A stretch of 64,000 nt of DNA from Saccharomonospora cyanea NA-134 (GTDB lineage: Bacteria > Actinomycetota > Actinomycetes > Mycobacteriales > Pseudonocardiaceae). The DNA lies in the NCBI RefSeq assembly GCF_000244975.1, contig NZ_CM001440.1, positions 2,836,325 to 2,900,324 of the forward strand, written 5' to 3'. Below the pieces are notes generated by a model that was given only the letters and a program-made list of their open reading frames with translations, ran no database searches and was not told the DNA's origin. Positions 24,808 to 31,912 of this stretch are shown piece by piece (the stretch's first letter is position 1; each line of letters starts with the position of its first letter). The position numbers and the translations under genes were made by a program.

Positions 24808-25545
24808 TCACGGGCGGTTCTGTCCAGAACTGGACACAGAGCCGGCGAGCGCGGCGAGGTCCAGCACCTCCAAGCGGCCCCGGGTGATCCGCACCAGTCC
24901 CGAGGCCTTCCACCTGGCGAGCACCGGTGTGACGGCCGAGCGCACCAGGCCCAGCGCGGAGGCGAGCTCTTCCTGTGACATCGCGATCGTGGTCGGGGTG
25001 GGGTGGTCCGGACCCGCCGCCTCAACGAGGGTTGCGACGAGGTCGGCGAGGCGCGCCGCCGTGGTGAGGTGAGCGAGTTGCCAGGCATGAGCCGCGCTTT
25101 CCCGCACCTTGCCGAGGATGTAGCTGTTCAGATGCCGCTCAAGGCCGAGCCGCCGAACGAGGTCGGTGAACCGCCGCGCGGAAAGCTTCGAGGTGATGCC
25201 CGGTTCGATCGCCGCGACGGTGGCCGACCTGGGATGGCCGTCGGAACCGGAGAACTCACCGATCACGTCACCGGGGCCGCGCACAGCGATCAAAAGTTCT
25301 CGCCCGTCGGGTTCGGCGTAGACGACCTTGAGCCTGCCGGACACACACAGCAGCACCCAACCGCCCGAATCGCCCTGGTGCAGCAGCCGTTCCTGCGCGG
25401 TGTGAGAAGCACGGACCCCGTGTTGGACAAGCTGTGACCAGGCGGGGGCGGGGACAAGGGCTCGGAAGCCACGAGAGGCGCGGACGCAGTGGTTTTCGCT
25501 CACGCCCTTGTATGTACTTATCGGTCGAGCGATGTGAGCATCCAT
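24808..25545 (-). CDS. CRP/FNR-family cyclic-nucleotide-responsive regulator
   Basis: 245 residues. The beta-roll domain (residues ~35-140) keeps the phosphate-binding cassette: 'GDVIGEFSG' (Glu97) and 'PRSATVAA' (Arg106-Ser107) line up with the cAMP-contacting Glu72, Arg82 and Ser83 of E. coli CRP. The C-terminal winged HTH is 'MSQEELASALGLVRSAVTPV'. It is therefore likely to bind a cyclic nucleotide. It is the first gene of the five-gene cassette, directly upstream of a cyclase-like gene, and has a palindrome just before its start. An alternative start is the GTG encoding V15. Confidence 0.88.
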   Translation of the reverse strand: MDAHIARPISTYKGVSENHCVRASRGFRALVPAPAWSQLVQHGVRASHTAQERLLHQGDSGGWVLLCVSGRLKVVYAEPDGRELLIAVRGPGDVIGEFSGSDGHPRSATVAAIEPGITSKLSARRFTDLVRRLGLERHLNSYILGKVRESAAHAWQLAHLTTAARLADLVATLVEAAGPDHPTPTTIAMSQEELASALGLVRSAVTPVLARWKASGLVRITRGRLEVLDLAALAGSVSSSGQNRP

Positions 25546-25552
25546 GACACAA

Positions 25553-25569
25553 GATCACTCAAAGTGATC
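25553..25569. promoter_or_regulatory. palindromic operator upstream of the CRP-type gene
   Basis: GATCACTCAAAGTGATC, a 7+3+7 perfect inverted repeat ending 8 bp from the CRP-type start codon. It contains TCAC..GTGA half-sites, as expected for CRP-family or other dimeric regulators. Position suggests autorepression of the cassette. Confidence 0.55.
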
Positions 25570-25643
25570 ACCTCGGCCACGGCGAGTACGAGGCTTTCAG
25601 CCTCCGAGGTCGCCTGACACAGATTTGTTCACTACACCTCCGC

Positions 25644-25659
25644 ATATAGAGCGTTATAC
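25644..25659. repeat. palindromic GTATA-N6-TATAC motif, copy 2
   Basis: ATATAGAGCGTTATAC, differing at the first base and in the centre from copies 1 and 3. It lies about 100 bp upstream of the CRP-type gene start, at the upstream border of the cassette, and 130 bp upstream of the PI-PLC gene. It could be a promoter/operator element or a boundary repeat. Confidence 0.55.
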
Positions 25660-25787
25660 GGCTCTGTCGCGACCCACCCGCGTGTCTTTCGAGCTGTCGA
25701 CCGGAGGTCACGATCCCGCCGCGAGGCGTTCACCGGCGCGGCGCACCATTCCTCCCCAAAGACGATCCTGTCGTGACAGGAGCGGCC

Positions 25788-26966
25788 ATGCCCCCACACC
25801 GATTCCGCACACACCTCACCGTGGCGGCGGTCGCCGCCACCACCGGACTCCTCCTCGCGCCCACGCCGGGCGACGCCCACCAGAGCCCACGCGCCGGAAG
25901 CGAGGTCGTGCGGCTGAACCACATCCAGGCCGTCGGCACCCACAACAGCTACCACCGCGAACTCACCGACGAGGAGAAGGCGGTGCAGCAGCGCACCGAC
26001 CGGAACTGGTGGAACCTCGCCTACTCGCATGCGTCGATCCCCGACCAGCTCACCGAGCAGGCGGTCCGCAGCATCGAACTCGACCTCTTCCCCGACCCCG
26101 AGGGCGGCCTCTACCCCCAACCACTGGTGCGCACGGAAGCCGGCCTCGGACCGATCGAGGATCCGGCGATGCGGCGCCCCGGCACCAAGGTGCTGCACTG
26201 GGCCGACCACGACTACGGCACGTCGTGCGCCACGCTCGTCACCTGCCTGCGGCAGGTCCGCGACTTCTCGGAAGCCAACCCGGGGCACGTCCCGATCGTG
26301 GTCATGCTGGAGTTCAAGCGGACCGACCCCGCCAAGGAAGCACTCGGCGGCCCCAAGAGCCCGCCGTGGAACGAGGCCAACCTCGACGCCGTCGACGCCG
26401 AGATCCGGTCGGTGTTCGGCGAGGACGACATGATCACACCCGACGACGTCCGCCTCCCCGGCCGCACGCTGGAGGAGTCGGTGCTCTCCGGCGGGTGGCC
26501 GACGTTGCGTCAGGCGCGCGGCACGGTGCTGTTCCTGATGGACAACAACCGAGGCCCCGCGCGGGACAACTACCTGCGAGGCAGGCCCAGCCTCGAAGGC
26601 AGGGTCCTGTTCACGAACTCGAACCCCGGTCAACCCGACGCCGCCTACGTGCAGCGCAACGACCCCACCGGCTCCCACGAGAACGAGATCCGCGCTCTCG
26701 TGCGGGCGGGCTACCTCGTGCGCACGCGCGCCGACGTGCCGTTCTCCGAGGCCCGCTCCGGAGACACGTCGCGACTGGAGGCCGCGCTGGCCAGCGGAGC
26801 CCAGATCATCAGCACCGACTTCCCCGCCGTGGGACTCGCCGCCAGGCACGGAAGTGACTACGTGGCCCGCGTCCCCGGCGGCACACCCGCCCGGTGCGAC
26901 CCGGTCAATGCCCCACGGTCCTGCGACTCGGAGCACCTCGACCGGCTGCCCACGCGGCCGAGGTGA
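25788..26966 (+). CDS. secreted Ca2+-dependent phosphoinositide phospholipase C-like protein
   Basis: 392 residues. A Sec signal peptide (FRTHLTVAAVAATTGLLLAP, cleavage near GDAHQ) precedes the TIM-barrel. 'LNHIQAVGTHNSYH' carries a catalytic His, 'SIELDLFPDPEGG' an acidic metal site, and 'HWADHDYGTSCATLVTCLRQ' the second catalytic region of this Ca-PLC family. The ATG at 25788 has AGGAG seven bases upstream; a GTG at 25773 is less likely. It probably acts outside the cell on phosphoinositides or GPI-like lipids. Confidence 0.85.
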   Translation: MPPHRFRTHLTVAAVAATTGLLLAPTPGDAHQSPRAGSEVVRLNHIQAVGTHNSYHRELTDEEKAVQQRTDRNWWNLAYSHASIPDQLTEQAVRSIELDLFPDPEGGLYPQPLVRTEAGLGPIEDPAMRRPGTKVLHWADHDYGTSCATLVTCLRQVRDFSEANPGHVPIVVMLEFKRTDPAKEALGGPKSPPWNEANLDAVDAEIRSVFGEDDMITPDDVRLPGRTLEESVLSGGWPTLRQARGTVLFLMDNNRGPARDNYLRGRPSLEGRVLFTNSNPGQPDAAYVQRNDPTGSHENEIRALVRAGYLVRTRADVPFSEARSGDTSRLEAALASGAQIISTDFPAVGLAARHGSDYVARVPGGTPARCDPVNAPRSCDSEHLDRLPTRPR

Positions 26967-27041
26967 ACGGGAAAGCAAGAGAAGCCGCAGGTGAGGCCGG
27001 TTTTGTACGAAAAATATATGTGACCGGACGACAGTGACACC

Positions 27042-27875
27042 ATGCCGAGCCACCTCGATCGTCGCCGTTTTCTCGCCATGGTTCCCGGGATCGCGGCGGC
27101 GACCGTGCTGGCTCCGCACGTCGCCACCGCGGGCGCGGCGGCCGACATGGAAATGGTGGTGCTCGCCGCGCAACTGGACCCGGTGAAGAGCGGCACGGGG
27201 CTCACCCCGGGGGCGGGGACGAGCGTGCGACTGGTCGAACAGGCACTCGCCGACCGAGGACTGCTGGCGCGCCAGTACGTGGACGGGCATTTCGGCACGG
27301 CGACGCGGGCCGCGTACGCGCGGTGGCAGGAATCGTTGGGATACACCGGGTTGGCGGCCAACGGGCTGCCTGGCAGGACCTCGCTCACCACGCTCGCGCA
27401 GGGACGGTTCTCGCTGACCCGTCTCCTCACCCCGGGGGCCCGCACGACTCGTCAGGGCTTTCCGTTCAACACCCGCACGGTCGCCATGCTCGACGAGGCC
27501 ACGAGACTCTCGCGAATCCCGCTCGTGGTCGAACAGGGTTCGTACTCTCCGGGCAACGACCCCACCTCCGCGGGCACCCACGACGGTGGAGGCGCCGTCG
27601 ACCTCGACGCGGAAGCGTTGACACGGGCCCAGCGAACCGCCTTGGTCACCGCGCTGCGGCGAGTGGGTTTCGCGGCGTGGTTGCGCAGCCCGAGCCAGGG
27701 CGACTGGCCGTGGCACGTCCACGCGATCGCGGTGAACGACACCGATCTGTCCACACCCGCGCAGAAGCAGGTCGGCATGTACTACCTCGGCCGCAACGGA
27801 CTGGCGAACAACGGCCCCGACGACGGACCGCAGGTGCCCAGGGTGACCTGGGAGGAGTACCTGCGCTCCCGGTGA
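27042..27875 (+). CDS. Tat-exported peptidoglycan-binding, M15-peptidase-like protein
   Basis: 277 residues. Twin-arginine signal 'DRRRFLAMVPGIAAATVLAP'. Residues ~60-115 form a PG_binding_1 module ('VEQALADRGLLARQYVDGHF', 'GTATRAAYARWQESLG'). The C-terminal part has 'SAGTHDGGGAVDLDAE' and 'DWPWHVHAIAV', giving His, Asp and His zinc-ligand candidates as in D-Ala-D-Ala carboxypeptidase-type (M15) folds. A role in cell-wall cleavage is likely. The upstream region contains an AT-rich run (27000-27020). Confidence 0.82.
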   Translation: MPSHLDRRRFLAMVPGIAAATVLAPHVATAGAAADMEMVVLAAQLDPVKSGTGLTPGAGTSVRLVEQALADRGLLARQYVDGHFGTATRAAYARWQESLGYTGLAANGLPGRTSLTTLAQGRFSLTRLLTPGARTTRQGFPFNTRTVAMLDEATRLSRIPLVVEQGSYSPGNDPTSAGTHDGGGAVDLDAEALTRAQRTALVTALRRVGFAAWLRSPSQGDWPWHVHAIAVNDTDLSTPAQKQVGMYYLGRNGLANNGPDDGPQVPRVTWEEYLRSR

Positions 27876-27877
27876 AC

Positions 27878-27899
27878 GGCTCGTGCTCGCCCACGAGCC
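27878..27899 (+). terminator. hairpin after the peptidase-like gene
   Basis: GGCTCGTG / CACGAGCC, 8-bp perfect stem with a 6-nt loop, 3 bp after the stop codon. It begins the 337-bp gene-free stretch before the UMF1 transporter. Confidence 0.55.
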
Positions 27900-28212
27900 T
27901 CTGGAGCCGCTCGATAGGGTGCGAGCTCCTGCCGAGCGGCTGGCCGGCTCCGTCGGGAAAGCGTCACAAAGCCCTGCCGTATAGGTCGTTATACGATTTA
28001 CTCGTATGCTCGCGGCGCGACGCCTGGAAGCCTGGAAGGCACCGGACACGGCGGGACCGCCGGTGCTCGGACGCGTGGACCGGCACGTGGCGGTGTCGGC
28101 GCGGTGATGCGGGAATGACGACGACGTTGCGGTCCGGCAGTCGCCGCTCCGCCGGGCGGCGCGGCCGAGTAGTCTCCGCTCACCTGGAACGATCACCGAG
28201 CGAGGAGCCCGG
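27900..28212. other. intergenic region before the UMF1 transporter
   Basis: No convincing gene on either strand. It holds copy 3 of the GTATA-TATAC motif (27979-27994), followed by an AT-richer ATTTACTCGTATGCT stretch that could be a promoter, and then GC-rich sequence up to the transporter start. Confidence 0.4.
27979..27994. repeat. palindromic GTATA-N6-TATAC motif, copy 3
   Basis: GTATAGGTCGTTATAC, the most symmetric copy (CGTATA-N6-TATACG over 27978-27995). It shares CAAAGCCC just upstream with the CAAACCCC of copy 1. It lies 219 bp upstream of the UMF1 transporter. Confidence 0.6.
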
Positions 28213-29637
28213 ATGAGCACCGTGGGCAGTGGCCCGTCACCGACGGCCGACAAGCGGCAGCGTCGGCGGGAACAGTGGGGTTGGTACTTCTACGACTGGG
28301 CGAACTCGACGTTCTACACGTCGGTGATCACCGTGTTCGGCGCCCTCTACATGAGTTCGGTGGCCGCACTGGACGCCAAGTCCCATCCGGAACGCAACGG
28401 CCCCACCCCCTGCGTCGACGAGCACGGCGTGGAGAACAACCTCGTCAACTGCGACATCAGCCTGCTGGGACTCACGTTCCCCGCCGGATCGCTCTGGGGA
28501 TACCTCCTCGCCGCCTCCACCGTCATCCAGGTACTGATCCTGCCGATCACGGGAGCGATCGCCGACCGCAGCCAGAACAAGAAGCGCATGCTGGGGTTCT
28601 TCGCGTTCCTGGGCTCCGCGGCCTCGGCGCTGCTGTTCTTCGTCTCCGGCGACCGCTGGGAACTCGGCGTGGCACTGTACATGATCGGCAACATCGGTTA
28701 CGGCGCCTCGATCGTCACCTACTACTCGTTCCTCCCGGACATCGCGACCCCCGACGAGCGCGACGACGTGTCCTCGCGTGGCTGGGCGTTCGGCTACCTC
28801 GGCGGCGGAGTCGCACTGGCGGCGCAGCTGGTGTTCTACCTCAGCCACGAGTCCTTCGGCATCAGCGAGTCGCTCGCCGTCCGGATCTGTTTCCTCACCT
28901 CGGGACTGTGGTGGGCACTGTTCACGCTCGTCCCGCTGCGCCGCCTGACCGAACGACAACCGCCTCACGGTCACGAGCACGGCGCTTCGGTGCTGAAGGC
29001 CGGGTTCGTGGAACTGCGCGACACCCTGCGCGCGGCGAAGGCGTTCCCCCTGACGCTGGCGTTCCTCGGCGCCTACCTGGTGTTCACCGACGGGATCTCC
29101 ACAGTGGTCTCCGTGTCGGCGCAGTACGGCTCCGAGGAGCTGAAGTTCGACAACGAGGTACTCATCGCGACCATCCTCGTGATCCAGTTCGTGGCCTACG
29201 TCGGTGGCATGCTGCACGGACTCGTGGCGCGACGCTGGGGTGCGAAGAAGACCATCCTGGCGAGCCTCGCGGTGTGGATGGTGGTGGTCGCCTCGGCGTA
29301 CTTCATCGAGGCGGGCCAGCAGTTCCAGTTCTACGCCGTCGCGGCGGGCATCGGCCTGGTACTGGGCGGCACCAACGCACTGTCCCGCTCCCTGTACAGC
29401 CAGATGATCCCGGCGGGCAAGGAAGCGCAGTACTACTCGCTCTACGAGATCGGTGAGCGCGGCACGTCGTGGCTGGGACCGCTGCTGTTCGCCGGCGTCG
29501 GCCAGGCGACCGGTTCGTTCCGCTACGCGATCATCGCGCTGCTCGTGTTCTTCGTCGTCGGGTTCGTGCTGGTGGCGCTGATCCCGGTGCGGCGGGCGAT
29601 CGCGGAGGTCGGTAACCCCGAACCGTCGGTGCTGTAG
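28213..29637 (+). CDS. UMF1-family MFS transporter
   Basis: 474 residues with about 12 hydrophobic segments. 'WGWYFYDWANSTFYTSVITV' at the N-terminus is the hallmark of the UMF1 (vacuole effluxer Atg22-like) family; 'PITGAIADRSQNKKRML' is the MFS loop 2-3 motif. A Cys-containing external loop ('PTPCVDEHGVENNLVNCD') is present. The substrate is unknown, though amino acid efflux has been proposed for the family. A strong hairpin follows immediately. Confidence 0.9.
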   Translation: MSTVGSGPSPTADKRQRRREQWGWYFYDWANSTFYTSVITVFGALYMSSVAALDAKSHPERNGPTPCVDEHGVENNLVNCDISLLGLTFPAGSLWGYLLAASTVIQVLILPITGAIADRSQNKKRMLGFFAFLGSAASALLFFVSGDRWELGVALYMIGNIGYGASIVTYYSFLPDIATPDERDDVSSRGWAFGYLGGGVALAAQLVFYLSHESFGISESLAVRICFLTSGLWWALFTLVPLRRLTERQPPHGHEHGASVLKAGFVELRDTLRAAKAFPLTLAFLGAYLVFTDGISTVVSVSAQYGSEELKFDNEVLIATILVIQFVAYVGGMLHGLVARRWGAKKTILASLAVWMVVVASAYFIEAGQQFQFYAVAAGIGLVLGGTNALSRSLYSQMIPAGKEAQYYSLYEIGERGTSWLGPLLFAGVGQATGSFRYAIIALLVFFVVGFVLVALIPVRRAIAEVGNPEPSVL

Positions 29638-29676
29638 CCGTACGCGGTGTTGCGAGAGCCGCGACACCGCGTACGG
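29638..29676 (+). terminator. terminator of the UMF1 transporter gene
   Basis: A 17-bp stem (29638-29654 with 29660-29676, arms starting CCGTACGCGGTGT) with one G-T pair and a 5-nt loop, beginning at the base after the stop codon. It separates the transporter from the thymidine kinase gene. Confidence 0.8.
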
Positions 29677-29769
29677 ATAGGGTGCTTCGTCGTGACCGCT
29701 CCGCATGACGACGACACCGACCCGACAGACGCCCTCTCCCCCGTGCCCGCCGCGGCATGGCGCCGGGAC

Positions 29770-30471
29770 ATGCCGGTGACCGGCAGAGTCAAGTTCTGTT
29801 ACGGCCCGATGGACTGTGGCAAGTCGACGTTGGCGCTGCAGATCGACCACAACCTCGCCAGACAGGGCAGGCAGGGGCTGCTGCTGGTCCGCCACGACCG
29901 GTCGGGCGCCGCCCAGATCAGCAGCCGCATCGGCATCACGCGGCAGGCACTGGAGGTCGAGGCCGGCACCGACGTACGCGCGGTCGTGCGGCAGGCGTGG
30001 GAACGCGGCAAGCACGTCGACTACCTGATCGTCGACGAGGCGCAGTTCCTGTCGCCCGTCCAGGTGGAGCAGCTCACCGAACTCGCCGACGAGGCCTGCA
30101 TCGACGTGTACTGCTTCGGCATCGCGACCGACTTCCGCAGCGAACTGTTCCCGGGCGCCCGACGGTTGTTCGAGCTGGCGGACGAGCTCCAGCCCGTACA
30201 GGTGGAGGTGCTGTGCTGGTGCGGCAGGCCCGGCCGGTTCAACGCCCGGGTCCGCGACGGCGTCGTCCTACGCACCGGCGACACGGTGTTCGTGGCCGAC
30301 ACGACGTCGAACGCGGGCGGTGCCGTGTCCACCGGTGAGGTGAACTCCGACACGACACGCTCGTCGACGGAGACGGCTACCGTCCGTTACCAGGTACTTT
30401 GTCGACGGCACTTCCGTCTTGGCGAGGTGGGGCCGGACGCGTCCGGTCCAGGGCAACTCCAGTTGGCTTGA
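29770..30471 (+). CDS. tdk: thymidine kinase (type II)
   Basis: 233 residues from the ATG at 29770; a GTG at 29692 would add 26 low-complexity residues. 'KFCYGPMDCGKSTLALQIDH' is the P-loop, 'VDYLIVDEAQFLSPVQVEQL' the Walker B/DEAQF motif, and 'FGIATDFRSELFPGARRLFE' the thymidine-binding lasso region. 'LCWCGRPGRF' and 'VLCRRH' provide zinc-site cysteines. It phosphorylates thymidine with ATP in pyrimidine salvage. The C-terminus is longer than usual (NSDTTRSSTETATVRYQ insert). Confidence 0.93.
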   Translation: MPVTGRVKFCYGPMDCGKSTLALQIDHNLARQGRQGLLLVRHDRSGAAQISSRIGITRQALEVEAGTDVRAVVRQAWERGKHVDYLIVDEAQFLSPVQVEQLTELADEACIDVYCFGIATDFRSELFPGARRLFELADELQPVQVEVLCWCGRPGRFNARVRDGVVLRTGDTVFVADTTSNAGGAVSTGEVNSDTTRSSTETATVRYQVLCRRHFRLGEVGPDASGPGQLQLA

Positions 30472-30617
30472 ACAGCCGGAGCCTTCTCACCCAGGCGGGG
30501 GATATGAGGAGCGGGGTTGTCGTTGTCGCGTCACAGTGTGATGCGCAGCGCCTCCCCTGAGAAAAAGCAGTTTTCACGCGGGTGACGTAGTTCATCATGC
30601 GTAACGACGGTGTTGTT

Positions 30618-30646
30618 GGGAATTCAACCGACGACTCCCGTCGTTG
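30618..30646 (+). promoter_or_regulatory. sigma-R/SigH-type promoter of rbpA
   Basis: GGGAAT at 30618-30623 and GTTG at 30643-30646, separated by 19 nt. This matches the GGAAT-N18/19-GTT consensus of the thiol-stress sigma factor SigR, which is known to drive rbpA in Streptomyces. It is 56-84 bp upstream of the rbpA start. Confidence 0.7.
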
Positions 30647-30701
30647 CACAGGGTGAGCACCGCCCGGGCTCTCCTTCGGGAGCCGACCGAAAGGACCCAT
30701 C

Positions 30702-31040
30702 ATGGCCGACCGTGTTCTTCGTGGAAGCCGGTTGGGTGCGGTCAGTTACGAGACCGACCGCAATCACGACCTAGCCCCCCGACGTACCGTGCGCTACAGG
30801 TGCCCGAAGAACCACGAGTTCGAGGTGCCGTTCTCCGACGACGCGGAGATTCCCTCCACCTGGGAGTGCAGACTGCACGGCAGCGAGTCGGAGATCGTCA
30901 ACGGCGGAGCACCCGAACCCAAGGAGACGAAGCCGCCCCGGACGCACTGGGACATGCTGTTGGAGCGGCGGTCGATTCCGGAGCTGGAGGAGCTGCTGAA
31001 CGAGCGGCTCGCCGAGCTCAAGAACCGCAGGGGCCGCTAG
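30702..31040 (+). CDS. rbpA: RNA polymerase-binding protein RbpA
   Basis: 112 residues. 'LRGSRLGAVSYETDRNHDLA' is the N-terminal tail, 'RYRCPKNHEFEVPFSDDAEI' and 'TWECRLHGSE' form the core domain with its Cys/His site, and 'TKPPRTHWDMLLERRSIPEL' is the sigma-interacting domain. RbpA binds the primary sigma factor and stabilises open complexes in actinobacteria. It is preceded by an AAAGGA site and a SigR-type promoter and followed by a strong hairpin. Confidence 0.97.
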   Translation: MADRVLRGSRLGAVSYETDRNHDLAPRRTVRYRCPKNHEFEVPFSDDAEIPSTWECRLHGSESEIVNGGAPEPKETKPPRTHWDMLLERRSIPELEELLNERLAELKNRRGR

Positions 31041-31071
31041 GTGTAGCGACCGCACTTCCACCCGTGCTGTG

Positions 31072-31104
31072 AAGGCCACCCTCCCCGACCGGGAGGGTGG
31101 CCTT
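31072..31104. terminator. bidirectional terminator between rbpA and ppm1
   Basis: AAGGCCACCCTCCC (31072-31085) pairs with GGGAGGGTGGCCTT (31091-31104), 14 bp with a 5-nt loop. The ends provide AA on one strand and TT on the other, fitting both convergent genes. Confidence 0.82.
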
Positions 31105-31138
31105 CAGCGTGTCCGGCGCACCTCCCCCGCCCTGCGCG

Positions 31139-31912
31139 TCAGCGGCGCACGCGGTCGCGCCAGGCCCGCACCTGGTCGCCACGGCGTTTCAGCCCCCACT
31201 GCGCCACCTTGAGGATGGCCTCGCCGATGATGGCGCTGCTCATCTTCGACTGTCCCAGCTCGCGCTCGGTGAAGGTGATGGGCACCTCCAGGATGCGGAA
31301 CCCCTCCTGCGCGCTGCGCCACGTGAGGTCGATCTGGAAGCAGTAGCCCTGTGACGCGATCCGGTCCAGCGGCAGCCGCTGGAGCACCCGGCGGCGGTAG
31401 GCGCGGAACCCGGCCGTGATGTCGGCGACGGGCACCCCGAGCGCGATCCGCGAGTACAGGTTGGCGGCTCGCGACAACAGCTGCCGGTGGGGCGGCCAGT
31501 TCACGAGCGCCCCACCGGGCACGTACCGGGAGCCGATCACGAGATCGGCGTCGCGGAGAGCGTCGAGGAGCCGAGGCAGGTCCTCGGGGGCGTGCGAGCC
31601 GTCGGCGTCCATCTCGACGACGGTGGCGTAGTCGCGTTCGAGCGCCCAGCGGAACCCGGCGATGTAGGCGGCGCCGAGACCGGCCTTCTCCGTGCGGTGG
31701 AGCACGTGCACGCGGTCGTCGTCCCCCGCGAGCTTGTCGGCGACCTCCCCCGTGCCGTCGGGACTGCCGTCGTCGACCACGAGCACATGGACCTGCGGCA
31801 GTACCGCGTGCAGGCGGCGTACGAGTGGCGGGAGGTTCTCCCGTTCGTTGTAGGTCGGGATGATCACCAGCACCGGGTCAGTCTCATCCCTGTGCTGTGT
31901 CCCCTCCGCCAT
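31139..31912 (-). CDS. ppm1: polyprenol monophosphomannose synthase
   Basis: 257 residues, GT2 family. '[20 protein letters not shown]', '[19 protein letters not shown]' and '[20 protein letters not shown]' with the DAD metal site are diagnostic, and '[14 protein letters not shown]' and '[12 protein letters not shown]' complete the DPM1 pattern. It transfers mannose from GDP-mannose to polyprenyl phosphate for lipomannan, lipoarabinomannan or protein mannosylation. It has no C-terminal membrane helices. The ATG at 31912 (GGGGAG upstream) overlaps the end of lnt by 29 bp. Confidence 0.93.
   Translation of the reverse strand: MAEGTQHRDETDPVLVIIPTYNERENLPPLVRRLHAVLPQVHVLVVDDGSPDGTGEVADKLAGDDDRVHVLHRTEKAGLGAAYIAGFRWALERDYATVVEMDADGSHAPEDLPRLLDALRDADLVIGSRYVPGGALVNWPPHRQLLSRAANLYSRIALGVPVADITAGFRAYRRRVLQRLPLDRIASQGYCFQIDLTWRSAQEGFRILEVPITFTERELGQSKMSSAIIGEAILKVAQWGLKRRGDQVRAWRDRVRR

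Noticed and set aside
20372-25659. Cassette as a transposon with terminal repeats
   Set aside because: No transposase or integrase, no target duplication seen, and a third motif copy lies outside; I keep it as a motif observation only.
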